Shown here piece after piece: positions 21,961 to 34,444 of a stretch of 64,000 nucleotides of DNA. Under the pieces are notes generated by a model. It did no database searches. It was not told the origin of the DNA and saw nothing but the letters and a program-made list of their open reading frames with translations. Source of the stretch: Moringa oleifera (taxonomy: Eukaryota; Streptophyta; Magnoliopsida; Brassicales; Moringaceae); the NCBI GenBank assembly GCA_021397835.1, contig JAJFZO010000566.1, positions 5,828,001 through 5,892,000 of the forward strand, written 5' to 3'. Within the stretch, counting starts at the first letter, position 1, and the number at the start of each line of letters is the position of its first letter. A program made the translations under genes and the position numbers.

Positions 21961-23210
21961 TTAACTTCTTATAATTTTTCATTATACATCTCAATTGCTT
22001 ATTTTATGGACTCTTATAACTATAATGCTATGAACTATTTTGGCTATCAAATATTTTATGAGAACTAATGTCTAAGTGAAAGTGTAACTTAGCTTGATCA
22101 TGAACTTATCAAGACAAATGTGGTGTTAACAAGATCATGCCAAAAAAAAAAAAGCTTAAAGTTATGTGATTGAGAAAGACGTGGACAACAAGTTGAGATT
22201 AAGTAAGTAGATTATGATCAATAAAAAATCTTTTAAAACGCTATACATTTTCTCAAGGTGATACATTGTATCCATTCATGTCAAAAGGATTTAAAATATA
22301 ATCATGCTCTTTAAATGTTTCAATTTAAGAAATCCATGAAATGAGAGATGCATTAGTCTTTAACAAGGTAGTATGAATCTTTTGAAAATTGCATAGAAAA
22401 ATAAAAACAAGGTAAGGAAAAGTCAAGGGACAAGCCCTAGCTAATGTCACCACCTAAGTTAGTTAGTGTATCATCAAAGCTTTATCTTAGTTAATGTTAT
22501 AAGCCCACTAGTTAGTATCACCACTACACTTTTATTTGGTAAGTGTCATTGTCCAATTGGCCAATGTCACGTTCCAATTAGGGTGAATTTCAAATATTTA
22601 TCTCTAAATGGCTAGTTAGTCAATGCTATTGTCTTAACAAGTTAAATGATTTTAATAGACCATGTCTAATTATCATTTTTTTGAATAAAGGTATAATAGA
22701 TCTTTAAAGAAGCTTTGGGTAAGAATCATTCACATCCAAAAGCTCAAGAATATTTTTTCTCTTTAATTTCATGCTTTATTCACTGGATCAAAAATAATTC
22801 TTGAATAAGGTATTCAAATCAAGGGATGAATTGAAAAATACATCTTTATTGGTTCTACCTCCTATTTTTTATGAAGAAAATGAATCTTTTTATTGAAGGA
22901 TAAAAAAAAAAGGGTTTGGATCTCCTACGGGAATAATTTGGAAGATCCAAAACCAAATATAGTGGTATTTGCATATAATGGAGGCAACCAATCAATATAG
23001 ATTGATATGAAATCTAATTCAAAACCAATATAACACCTATGTAAGAAATGTATTGAATCAATTCTTTTTAATGAATAGATCCGATCACAACTTTGAATAC
23101 AAAATTCAAAGGGTTCAAATAGGAAATGATACTTTGAATCATCAAACTATAATGAAATATACGATCAACCAACATTTATTGAATTTAACCCACTCATTTA
23201 GCACCATTCA
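21961..23210. other. Intergenic DNA with a short degenerate repeat
   Basis: No gene recognised. Between about 22438 and 22600 a phrase like gttagtgtcatcac/aattggccaatgtcac recurs about five times in diverged form, perhaps an old minisatellite. Confidence 0.4.
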
Positions 23211-23219
23211 ATCATCTTG

Positions 23220-23650
23220 AGCGATTATTTGAGAGTTATGGAACCTTTTGGTGTATTTAATCCATAGCTTGAGAGAGTTAATACTTGTGTATTTATCTAT
23301 TAAACTCTTGTGTAGTTTAGAAAATAGGAGAGGAAAGACACCTTATTGTATCACTTGGTTAGGAGGAACCAAAAAGTTGTGTGGTTAATTGCAAAAAGAG
23401 TGAAAATTTCAAGCGGGTAGCTTAGAGGTGTAACCATAAATGGTGTTGTTGAGCCACATAAAAATCTTCGTGTTAGTTTCTCTAACCCTTTTCTTTACTT
23501 TCTAGCTTTATCATATTACATAAATTATATTTTTGGGTTACTCAATCAATTTGTGTTATCATGTTGTGTAGGATTCTGCATTGATTGTAGAAAATTTTAA
23601 GAAACCCAGTTTATCATATTACATAAATTATATTTTTAGGTTACTCGAAC
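23220..23650 (+). repeat. Possible copia LTR fragment with a 40-bp direct repeat
   Basis: The 23330-23500 stretch resembles the 3' part of plant copia LTRs in wording: cttggttaggaggaacc, gcttagaggtgtaacc, gagccacataaaaatcttcgtg, then ctctaacccttttctttact. A segment starting tttatcatattacataaatt at 23508 recurs at 23607 about 99 bp later with one change. No internal element sequence was found next to it, so it may be a solo LTR or fragment. Confidence 0.35.
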
Positions 23651-23659
23651 CTACTTCAA

Positions 23660-26600
23660 CTTGTTTCTAATAATGATGATAATATAAGATTTAGTAAAAA
23701 TTTGATATTTTTTATTTAATGAAATACAAATAATGTTAGATGATGACATGAATGAATAAAAGCAAAATGTAAAATATGTGAAAATTTTCTTTTTTGTACT
23801 TCTAATTGAGGTACAAGTCATTCAAAATGGCATCATGAAAGTTGAAGTAAAAATAAGGTTGATATCAGAAATTTCATGCAATTAAGTAATGATATTCAAT
23901 TTGGTAACTCAAACATATTTTCATATGATGAATCGCATGCACATTTTGAATTAATTGATTATATTATTAAAATAAAACAACAATTTACTTTTATAAAAAA
24001 ACATGATTTAATTAAGATAATTCAAAACGAACTAATTAAGTATTTTTAGTTTAAAGTATCAACATCAACATGGATATTAGATTGATTAAGAATTTTTCAA
24101 AATTTTAATTTAAATCTAAAAGCATTAGTGTTAATAATCTTGATTTAAATAATTTCAACATTTTTACTTTAGTGATAGTTGTTTACAAAAAATTAATCTT
24201 TTTAAAAATATTTTGACAATTTAATTTTAAAATGGTAAAGTCTTAAACTTATAAGAATTTATAGTTCAAATTTTAAATTGAATGATAGTTTTAATATTAA
24301 AATATTAATTATTATGTATAAATGAAGCTTTAACTCCAAAAAGTTCTGATTTATTTATATTAGATTTATTTTATGTCTTTCACTTTATTTTATCCTTATA
24401 AATGTATTATTTTAGGTATTTGTATGAATTTTTTATTATTAACTTTTCAAATTTCCTATATTTGTAAAAAAAAAAAAATCATGAAATTAAAGCTAATGTA
24501 TTCGTTACAATCAACAATTAAGTCAAAGGAAGAGAAACAAGAAGTCCTAAAATTAGTAAACTTATATGGTACTAAAGATTTTATATGCAGATAGGCTTAT
24601 TTTTTTAACTTTCATTTTTTCCAATCATTGCATAACTCATTTGATTTTGAAGAAACTAATTTTAATTTTCTTGAAAAATAAATTTAAGAGAAATGTTTAT
24701 ATGTGTGTTTACTAATACTTGGTAGAAGACAATGCTTTTGAGATGAAATGGATCTGACCATGCTTTTTAAAAATGAACTAGTGATGGGTTATAGAACTTT
24801 AGTTTTTTTTTTTTTTTTTATGACTTTTAAACCTTTTAGGAATAAAAAAGATCATGCTTTTAGTTAATTATTTTTCTTTCATCTCGTTTGGTCACTTTTA
24901 AATATTAAATTATTAATAGTTAAGCTCATGACATAAAATATAATTTTTTACTAAGTAAAAAAGAGGAATGTGACAATTAATTAGATTAAACTCATAATTA
25001 TTTTAAAAAATAATTTAAATATAAATTTAAAATTTTTAATTATGTCATGAAGTTGAACATAAATAAATGTTATTTTTTATAATTTTTTATTTATTAAAAA
25101 GATATAAAATTATTTAATTGATATTATATAATTTTTTAAAACATTTTTATTTGTTTACACCTTAATTTTTTTTACATTTCGTTTTTTTTTGTAAATTTCA
25201 TTAACTAATTCTTTTGTTAATTTAATTTATAAAATTATATAAAGAATTAATACAAATAATGTAATTGACATCCTAAACTCTTTTAACAAAATACAAGTTT
25301 ATTTATAGTAAGAAAAGTTATTATACAAAATAAAATTTATAAAATAATTTAATAATAAATTATTAAAAAAATATTATATCAATAATTTAATTAAAATAAA
25401 AAATTAAGAGTAAATATTACATAAAACCTTTACATTCATTATATTTCTTTGCACAAACCTTGACTTTGAAAACTCTCCAAAATAAATTTTGATATATTAA
25501 TTTTATTGAATTGAACATTAACAAAAAAACTTAAAAACTAAAAATATTTAAATTAAAATTTTTTTTAGTGAAATTTAACTTGAAAATTTTAACAAACACA
25601 AATAAATATTTAAGCTACTATCATTAAAAGAATTTACAATTTTTTTAGTATAAAAATATTTTTTATAAAATTATGTTATCAGAGATCTAAAAAATTTATA
25701 ATGACTTAAAAGTCAAAAATTTTGTTAAAATTTGTGGGATGGATTTGAAACGAAGTTAAGAATTTATTTGAGATATTTTTGTTTTTTGTTTTGACAATGA
25801 TAATATCTTTAACTTTTTGCATCTATTTTGATCCAATGTCCAATTTGGACATAGTTAATAAATTATGATTTATCTGGGGACTTAAACTGATATAAAATAA
25901 AAGGATAAATTTTAAGGTTTTATGTGACTTTCACCTAAAAATTAAAATTTGATTTTACAATTATGATAAAATATCAAATATCAATATTCCAAAAAATTTT
26001 GAAGTATACTCCTAGTAACGAATTAAACTCCAATGTTTAAAATATGATGTAATGAATCTATTTTTTTTTTTGGATAATTAGTGAAACAAACTTGAAGCCC
26101 TGACGTGGTCTAAAACGAGGATTAAAGCATGGTTTCATAGTATTTTCTACTGCATTTCCTTCCAGATGAAATAAAAAACTCCTCTTTTATTACCTTCTTT
26201 GATTTTACATTGTTTATTTTCAAAATTAAAGTGATTATTAAGCTTTTCTTATCAAATTAGTGGTCATGCTTGGTTATGTCTATAATTCTCCTTTGATATT
26301 ATAGCTTGAATATTATGAATAGTCAAAAAGTGACCATCATGCTGCTGCATGGAGAGTGAAGCTTCAACCATTGACCTTAAATATTGTTCATATAGACTTT
26401 GGGTTAGATTACATACTTCTTGGACATATAGGAACCAAGGAAAAGGTTTTAAGATTGTAGGAAGTATAGGATAAATTTATCAACATAATTTGGTTTTTAA
26501 TTAATTGGGTGTAGGGTTTTAAGTTTAATTTTTTGGTTACCATTTATTGAATTCATGGATAATATTAGAAATTCTTATTATGATACTGCATTTGATATAA

Positions 26601-27900
26601 TTCTAATGATAGTACTATGATACTATATTTGATTCAATTAACTCGTTCTTATGATTTCAATTATGAAAATACTTATTATGATACTGCATTTAATTCAATT
26701 TTGATAATACTATTATTTCAAACACATTATATTATGTTTTACTTTGTCAGTTGTTGCAATTGTTAATATTATGTTTTAGTTACTATAACAGTTGATATTA
26801 TGTTGTCAATTGCTACAAATGTTGATGCTCTTTCCTTGCTTATTCTTGCATTTGCTAGTGGCTACCTATATTGCAATTAATTGATTTTCTTATGAACATT
26901 TTGTTATGCTTTAATGCTTGATGTACAAGCATGGGTTTGCGGATACTTTTAATTGTTTAATTCTCTAATTTATAATCCTGGAATGCTAGTGTTACTACAA
27001 TTGTTAGGCCAATTAGGGAAGCTTAAATCGAAGGTCACCTTCTATAAGAGGATTGCTTGTATTTCTTAGATTATCACTATGTTGCTAATGATTTATATTT
27101 GTATTGTAGTGTACACAACAAATGTAATAAATTAGTAGTTTTGTGCTTTAATTATGAATATGAACCTTGTTATACGACTCAATGAAATGTAAGCTTGGTA
27201 TTTGGATAATGCACCTTGTTGATTCAATGTGGTTATATCAAATTGCATCCAATGCAAACAAGTATAATCATAAAATTTTTACAAATAAAAGTGAATAATT
27301 TGTCTTGTTGATTCACTATGGTACTCCTATATTGTTAACGGTTTCATATCAAATGTAATCATTTAATATTATTGTCATCCATAACAAAGTAAAATAAATC
27401 AAATATCCAATATTATTATCCACAATAAAGTAAAGTAAATTAGCCATCCAAATTTTCACAACATTATAACAAAACATAAATAAACAACCTGAAATACCAT
27501 CTTTAAATTCATATTAAATCTAGTTGTAAACACTATTTCAACATTTCATAACTATTCATCATCTATATGAAAATCTAAAATTAATCATAATGTTTATAAT
27601 ATGAAAACTGATAACATAAAGTAGTTCCAATCAATATACAAAATGTTCACTTTTATGACTAACTCATAATACATCTTGAATTTCTTTGTTTTATGGTGGA
27701 TGAATATTGTTAGATCATAAGAGAGCTGTGGCTGCCATTGTGTTGGGTATCTCCTGTGTATTGTTATAGCATGATGATCCATCTTTTGTCATAACACTCG
27801 ATCTTGTTATAGCTCTATTTGTTGGCTAGTAAAATGGTCTAAGTTGCTATCTTAGTAGCTTATATTTTTAGGATAGGTTGCCTTGAGGCGTATGGTTGAA
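23660..27900. other. AT-rich intergenic DNA, no gene recognised
   Basis: Very AT-rich with short spurious open frames. A small diverged repeat (gatactgcatttgat-aattctaat-atagta) occurs three times at about 26580-26720. Otherwise nothing supportable. Confidence 0.5.
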
Positions 27901-27944
27901 AGAATTTTAGTTACAGTGAAAGTGTACATGTTTATGATGGTAAG

Positions 27945-27995
27945 GGCACAAGTGTGGGTGGTTTAGGTGTAGGTGTGGGTGTGGGTGTGGATGTG
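27945..27995. repeat. GGTGTG simple repeat
   Basis: A short hexamer-type repeat (ggtgtaggtgtgggtgtg and so on). On the minus strand it would encode a Thr-Pro run (TPTPTPTPTPKPP) at the far end of the Mutator-like transposase reading frame, so it may be the proline-rich tail of that protein. Confidence 0.55.
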
Positions 27996-28739
27996 TTTGG
28001 TGGCTCTACAATGGTAGGTGCTATTGGGTTACCATACCACTTCATTTTGAGTCCACTTGAAATAAATCTTGGCCGATTTTGATCCTACGGTAGGTCATAC
28101 AAGAAAGAGAACCACTATTAGACATCATTAAATGACAATCATAACATTAAAAATTAAACAGAAGTTACACTCCCACTAGTATGGCATTAAGTTATAAAGC
28201 AAGTTCTTGTAGATTGAGTTGAGGTTGTCTAGCTTAAAGGTTGTATAACCACATGATGACAATATTAATATAAATCTTCTAGATTAATTTATTAGTACAC
28301 TTCATCTAATTTGATGAAATGTTTAGTATCCTAAAACTCATGAAAACTTGCTCACTGTTTGATTGGTCTTTTTTCTCCAAATCAATCTAAAAGTCATAGC
28401 ACATCAAGTAAGCAAGTCACCAATTAGCTTTTTTTTTTTCCCCTTACAAATCAATATAATAAATAAAGTAAATCACAACTCATTGAACAAATCACAAATA
28501 AACTAAATATACAAGTAAGTGGCAAGTAAACTCAATATACAAGTAAGTCACAAATAAACTAAATACGCAAGTAAGTCACAAGTAAACTTTTTTCTACAAA
28601 AGCGGCTAAGTTTGTCATGCCCGTATTAGTTGGCCATTACAAGATCAAATATTCTGTTTTGGTTGATTGCATTTTTAACATATTACAACTTGATTTTTTC
28701 TTAACATCTATATAAAAATTTTATTAACCTATCAACATC

Positions 28740-30450
28740 TCTTGTCCTTTGTTTTTTTGGTTGAGTAAAGGGTCTTCTCAAAAGTAAAGAGCCTTCTCAA
28801 AGCAAAGAAAGGGTTACGCTAGATCCACTTTAGCTTGTGATCATAGGTTAGAACCTTTAAAAGGATTAATAAGATGATCATGTACCTCTCTTTATGATAA
28901 TGAGTGTTAACATAATCCTCTAAGTGCTGTTTTTGATAAAATATAACCGAAACAACATGCACATAAGGGATACTAATAAGTTTTCTCTTGTTATAGTTGT
29001 AACTATGATTTGATAAATGAACCATAAACTGATCTTCATTTGACCTTACTTGGTATTTAAACTCTTCAAACCAGATTGGCACTCATTAATTGTATCTCAA
29101 CTTAATCTTTTCCAAACAATTTTGTATTTTTGAGTACATAAGGCTTTCATGCTTCGTATGTTAGCTTTATTCAATTGGATTTTTTCTAGCAAGTAATTTA
29201 TAATTTCTTTTGATAATTATAAATGGGTTTATCTCTAATCTTAACAATAAAAACATTGAATGACTCAAACAAATGCTCTGCTTGAGAAAGCATACCCTAA
29301 GCCACTATTTAGGGGATAACTTAGATAGGTACTCATAGGCTTCGCGTCCACTTCTTCTATCTTTTCCATAACATTTTTAAGCTTTACATGAGTTGTAGCC
29401 TTAGCAATATTATACATTAAATCCTTTCAAAATTTACCTTTGAATAATTTCTAGAAGTTACCATATAAATGACAAACTCAAAACCTTATATTAACATTTG
29501 GTACGAACTCTTCAAAAGTTGGAACAAGGCCTTGTAAACAATAATCAATCAGTAAGTTAAAATAGAACATATTTAAATAAGAAACAAAACAAAATAGACA
29601 ACAAATTGAAAAAGCTTTACTTTCTGTTATCAAACATAAAGGTTCAGCCATGTTATCTAACGGATCCAATATTAGAGAATAATAATAATAAAAACCATGT
29701 CAAGCTATCTTTGCTTTCACCGTTAACAACTAAATAAGTAATAAGATAGATATTGCTATCGGATCTATCCTAATATTGCTATTGGATCTATCCAAATAAT
29801 AATCATTAACTTATCGTAAGCTTTACATTTTAAATGGCAGGCATCTAAACTAATAATAAGCCTGCACCATTCTGAAAATGCTTTTCAATACCCATTCAAG
29901 TATACATAAATCATTTGAAACATTGGATCTGATGGGAGAGTCAATTTGTCTAAGCTCATACTTAGTGAACTACTAAGATTTTGTTACCTAACCTCTTTGC
30001 AGTAGTCTTTGAGGTTATTATACTACTACATTTCATATTCGTAAATTTTCAACTTCGCAAACCTCTTTACCCTTATAAAAGCTACTCCAAACACATTACA
30101 CACTAAATTGACCTTCACTATTTGCTACAATATAGACATTCTTATTTTTGGATTCCCCTTAAAATCAACATACTTGCAAGCTAACAACCTTTTAACTTAA
30201 TAATTTATTATGAAATGATTTGTTACATCTGTGAGTAGGGTTATAAATTTTCATAACAAATGACTGTGTCTAACCTATTTATGAAACCAATAGGATCCAC
30301 TCACAAACATCCTTACATACCATCCTAAGCTTATTAGACTCATTTTTTACAAACTTAATATTATAATCCCTTTTTACCCCATATTTCGTCATAACATCTC
30401 TTGTTTCATTAATGAATCCAAAAACCAAGCCCACTTTGAACCATAAAAAA
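28740..30450 (-). pseudogene. Mutator-like (MULE) transposase, degenerate
   Basis: On the minus strand from about 30440 the frames show the MuDR N-terminal domain: RDVMTKYGVKRDYNIKFVKN, then RMVCKDVCEWIL, then IYNPTHRC. Near 29670-29480 come LITESKAF and LVPTFEEFVPNVNIRFC, the part of the MULE transposase that normally contains the DxxxxL region and VRHL. Then KDLMYNIAKATT (about 29415). The SWIM zinc-finger region lies at 29082-28820: EFKYQVRSNEDQFMVHL, SIPYVHVVSVI and DYVNTHYHKERYM. The CxC pair of the SWIM finger is YNY and the later CxH is YVH, so zinc binding is lost. Many stops and shifts make it a dead copy. No terminal inverted repeats were identified. Confidence 0.8.
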
Positions 30451-30484
30451 TGCAACCATATTGAAAAGGTACAAAAAAAAAATG

Positions 30485-30800
30485 TAATAATAAGGTTACA
30501 TCATGGCCATTTGATTCATTTGATTTAAATGTTTAAGTATTTTCTAGGTAAGAAATCTCTTATCTTCAATCATTTTTTTACTACTTGCATAATTAGTTTT
30601 CAAAAATGTTAATCAAAATTCTATTATTCTAGAAAAAAGAATATTGACACTTGAAAATTTGTTATTTTTCAAAGGTATTTTAGATTTATTTTCGTTGGTT
30701 TACAAAGTAAACAAATAAATTTGAGCTCCATTGTATCTTGAAAGCATATTTGCTTACCCTCGTGCATTACAATTGGTGGGGATAAATAACATCTTAAGAA
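30485..30800 (+). repeat. Copia LTR fragment, partner of 39430-39770
   Basis: This matches 39430-39770 in the same direction with many indels. Shared blocks are ggttacatcatggccatttg, ctcttatctt, ttttttactacttgcataa, gttttcaaaaat, tcttgaaagcatatttgctt and gtgcattacaattggtgggg. The pair suits the two LTRs of a + strand copia element whose coding remains lie at 36.8-38.6 kb. The element would have been interrupted by later insertions, including one starting at 30801. Confidence 0.5.
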
Positions 30801-31110
30801 CACTACAATAAAACATGCTTTTAATGATGGCTGCAAAATTATTGTCTGTGTAAGCGACAAGAAAAGGTTTTGCAAAATAAATAACGACTGTAAAAACTGT
30901 CTCCAATGTAACTTTTAATGACGGTTGTTACACTATTAGATGTTACTTTACAAAAACCATTATCTAATACCATTACATTAGATGACGGTTGTGTACACAA
31001 CTGTCATTTAAATCCCATTACATTAGATAACGGTTGTAATTACAACCCTCATCTAATACCTATTATTTTATGTGACGATTTTATTCGCAATCGTCATTTA
31101 ATGTTTTCAT
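30801..31110 (+). mobile_element. CACTA-like terminus with palindromic subterminal repeats
   Basis: Starts cactacaataaaacatgc and continues with repeated palindromes. Arms like attagatgacggttgt and acaaccctcatctaat flank short spacers of 4-8 bp (units centred near 30990, 31045 and 31090). This is the organisation of a CACTA left end, but the family differs from the gaccgtcataa family. I could not locate its matching right end, so its extent is unknown. An open frame across the repeats is spurious. Confidence 0.55.
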
Positions 31111-33330
31111 TTTTTTTCTAAATTTTTGTTTTAATTGTTGTAGACTCATATTTATATTTTTAAAATATTTTAAAAATACATTATAAATTCTAAATTCACA
31201 AATATAATTATTACAATTACATTATAATTATCTATTTCACATACAAAATCATATGAATAATTTCAAATTTTATATATAAAATTATGCTTTAAAACATCAT
31301 TAATACATCAAATTTAATTTTAAAATATTTCAATTTTTATAACATAACAATTATACTCCACATATATCAAGATGCACTATCAAACCTCATTTCATCATAT
31401 CAACACCACATTCAACATAATAAACTTCAATTTGAATACCAACAATATATTACTCCAACACATCAATATGAAATTCAATATAACATATTTCAATTTGTAT
31501 ACCAATAATACACTACTCCAATACACATAACACCTTCACTCCTTCAATATTATATAGTGTAACAATAATATACCAAATCATATTTAAATATACAGCAATG
31601 CTTTCACTTCTCTATAATATAACTATAATATACCTAATTATACTTCAATATGTACACCAACATATTCACTTTTCAACTTTATAGTGTAATTATAATACAC
31701 TAAATAACACTTCAATACTCTCCCAATAATTAATGTACCAAAATATTATCATTCAAGATATTCATTTAATGACTCAAATTAATACTAATAAAATTTAATT
31801 ATATGAATGTACAATATGTTATCATATAAGAAATTCATCGAATAACCAACTTTTATATAATGAGTGCAAAAGTATGTTCAATATGTTCTAATCTTCAAAA
31901 GAAAGCATTTTCAAAATTGACCTCCTATTGCACTGCTCAAATAACACCATCTGAAATCACAAAATTCTTTCCTCAATTGATTTATTTATACTTTAGTGTA
32001 CATGGCTTTATCATTTAACTACATTTATAAAAATATATAAATAAATTCACATGTTATTAATAATAAACATGTTAATTAATTAAACAATTATTAAAACAAC
32101 TTAATGTCTTTCAATGAGGTCCTTCATATATGCCATAATATAATAACTACACTCAATGTTAGAAGGCTGACGTGAACACTATATGAAAATAATTAAAATA
32201 TCATTCTAGCAAATAAAAAGCAAGCGAATGTAATAAACATAAATTTTAATTGTATTATAATAATATCTGGGAATGAATGTTATAAAATTTTTTTGACAAT
32301 CTTAACGCATGAATCACCACATACATCCTAAAAGCACTAAAAAATAAATGTTAATCATATATAACTATAAATTTTATATCTAACTCATTATGCTTTTCAA
32401 TATTATTACTGCTCTTTTCTGATACCATCATATCTTCTAATCAGTTAAGAAACATATAATTAATTAGTTAATTATCTAACTAGTACCTTACTATAAACTC
32501 AAATTAATTTGTTACAAACTAATTAACTAATATATAATTAACCAACAAACATCTAATTATATTTTATCTAAACATTTAACTAACATATACTTAATTATTT
32601 GAAATCTAACTAATTATTTAACATCTACTTAATTAATTAGGATTTACTTAATTAATTTATTTCTAATTATCATGTAATTAACATTTATTTGACATTTATT
32701 AATTATTTATCTAATTAACATTTAATTATAATCCAATTCACATCCAATTAATTAAAAAACTCTAATTAATTAATTATCAAACTAACATCAAATTAAAGTC
32801 AAATTAATTAGTTACAAACTAATTAGTTAATATATAATTTCTTAATTTATAACTAAATATCTAATTAATATCTAATTACTTACTTAGCTTCTAATTAATA
32901 TACCCATACATAATGAAACCTAAGAAACTCATACATACTTTGAACATTACATATCCATATAACTATATACACATTGAAAATTCATATACCTATATATTAA
33001 TATATAAATATACCCATTGAAAATTAACATACCCATATGAATCTTAACATACTTATATATACTATACACTTTGAACATTCAAAAAATCCAAACATATCAA
33101 ACATTAAAATACCGATAAATTAAGTTACCCACACAAGGATTAACATACCCATATACAAATCAAAGATTAAAATACCAAATACACCATAGATTAAACTTTT
33201 CATAGACAATATGTTCTAAATCTCTTTTCACTCACATCTCTCTTCACTTATATCTCTATTCACTCACTTTCTTCATTATACTAAAACATTTGAAATATCA
33301 AAAAATGGGAAAAAGATTCACTTCAATAGA
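31111..33330. other. Extremely AT-rich DNA with taattaa-type repeats
   Basis: Mostly A/T with diverged short repeats such as aactaattaactaatata and catctaattaat (32440-32890) and a run of ataccca-type motifs at 32900-33190. No coding potential. It may be the interior of the element that begins at 30801 or of another non-autonomous element. Confidence 0.45.
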
Positions 33331-33850
33331 ATATACTCGAATAGGACGCTGAGGAATGGATTGATCGGGGAGGACAAACCAAAGATCATCTCACTTCAAT
33401 AGAAGTCGATCGAAGAAGAGAACCAGCAGACGATGAAGAAACATACCGACGGAAGGACAATGGTGATGAAGAAGCACACCTACGAGTGGACAATGGTGTG
33501 ACGGGATGAAGAGAAAATAATCACTAGATAAAATAGTTCTTGAGACCTATATTTTGATACACGAATCTAGTATCGGGATCCTTATATATGAAACCTTTTT
33601 CATCGATTCGTTAGAGAACTGATGAGAAAAGATGATTATCATATCAGTTTACAAGAGAATCGACGTCAAATTTATCCAATTTCATGTTAGTTCTCTTACA
33701 AATTGATGTGAAAAATATGCATTTCACGTCGGTTCTTCAAATTGACGTGAATTACATTCTTTCTAACAACAGCTTATAAGAAAATCGACATGAAATTGCA
33801 TCTTTTAATGTCAATTTTGTTATAAACCAACATTAAAATGAATGCAATTG
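33330..33850 (-). repeat. GC-richer block and second set of subterminal-type repeats
   Basis: A GC-richer stretch (33340-33520) is followed by short repeats of the form ttcacgtcggttctt/aaattgacgtgaaat in both orientations (33620-33830). This looks like the 5' subterminal region of a CACTA-type element read on the minus strand, with its own motif. No canonical cacta sequence was found at the outer edge. Confidence 0.4.
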
Positions 33851-34444
33851 GACCATCTCTTCAATGTTTGATTGCTTCCTCTACTTTTATATCTGACCAA
33901 TTCTTAAACTACATTTGTGGGTGTTAATGGTGCTTAGGTATCCTTCATGGTATGTTGAAAGCTAAAACTTAATGCATGATACTTGCATGACAAATCAGTA
34001 GGTGTAAGTAAGGAATAGGTTTGGACTAAATATTTGTAAGAAAAGCTAAAAAGTTAGAAAGTTTATGAAGTAATAACTATTATAATTTGGGATTTCTATG
34101 ATATATGATAAAATTGATTGTTTTTTTTTATAATAATTTTGCAACTTCTTTGGAGGCACACACAACTCTTGCCTCTTTACTACTTACTGTTGCTTACTCT
34201 TTACAATCTCTCATTCTCTTTTTTTTTTTATGTTCGCATTTATAGCTTTTTTCTCTTCAAATCTCTCTCTTTCTGTTTCTTTCTCTCTGTCCCTCTCCCC
34301 ATAGGATAGAAGCCATGAATCCATCATAGGAATTTATGGAATAGTGAATATCTCAATAGGTACTCTTTCATTCCTTGCACCATTAAGCAAAAATGGTTAC
34401 ATTTTCCCTTCAACTGTTGGTTTTGTACGCTTTAAAAGAAAAAT
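33851..34444. other. Unassigned spacer between transposon fragments
   Basis: Contains a pyrimidine-rich tract at about 34190-34300 (ctctctctttctgtttct and similar). No gene is recognised; the short frame there is low complexity. Confidence 0.4.

Noticed and set aside
30918..31121. A 67-codon frame at the CACTA-like end
   Set aside because: It consists of the palindromic repeat units read through and has no protein features of its own.
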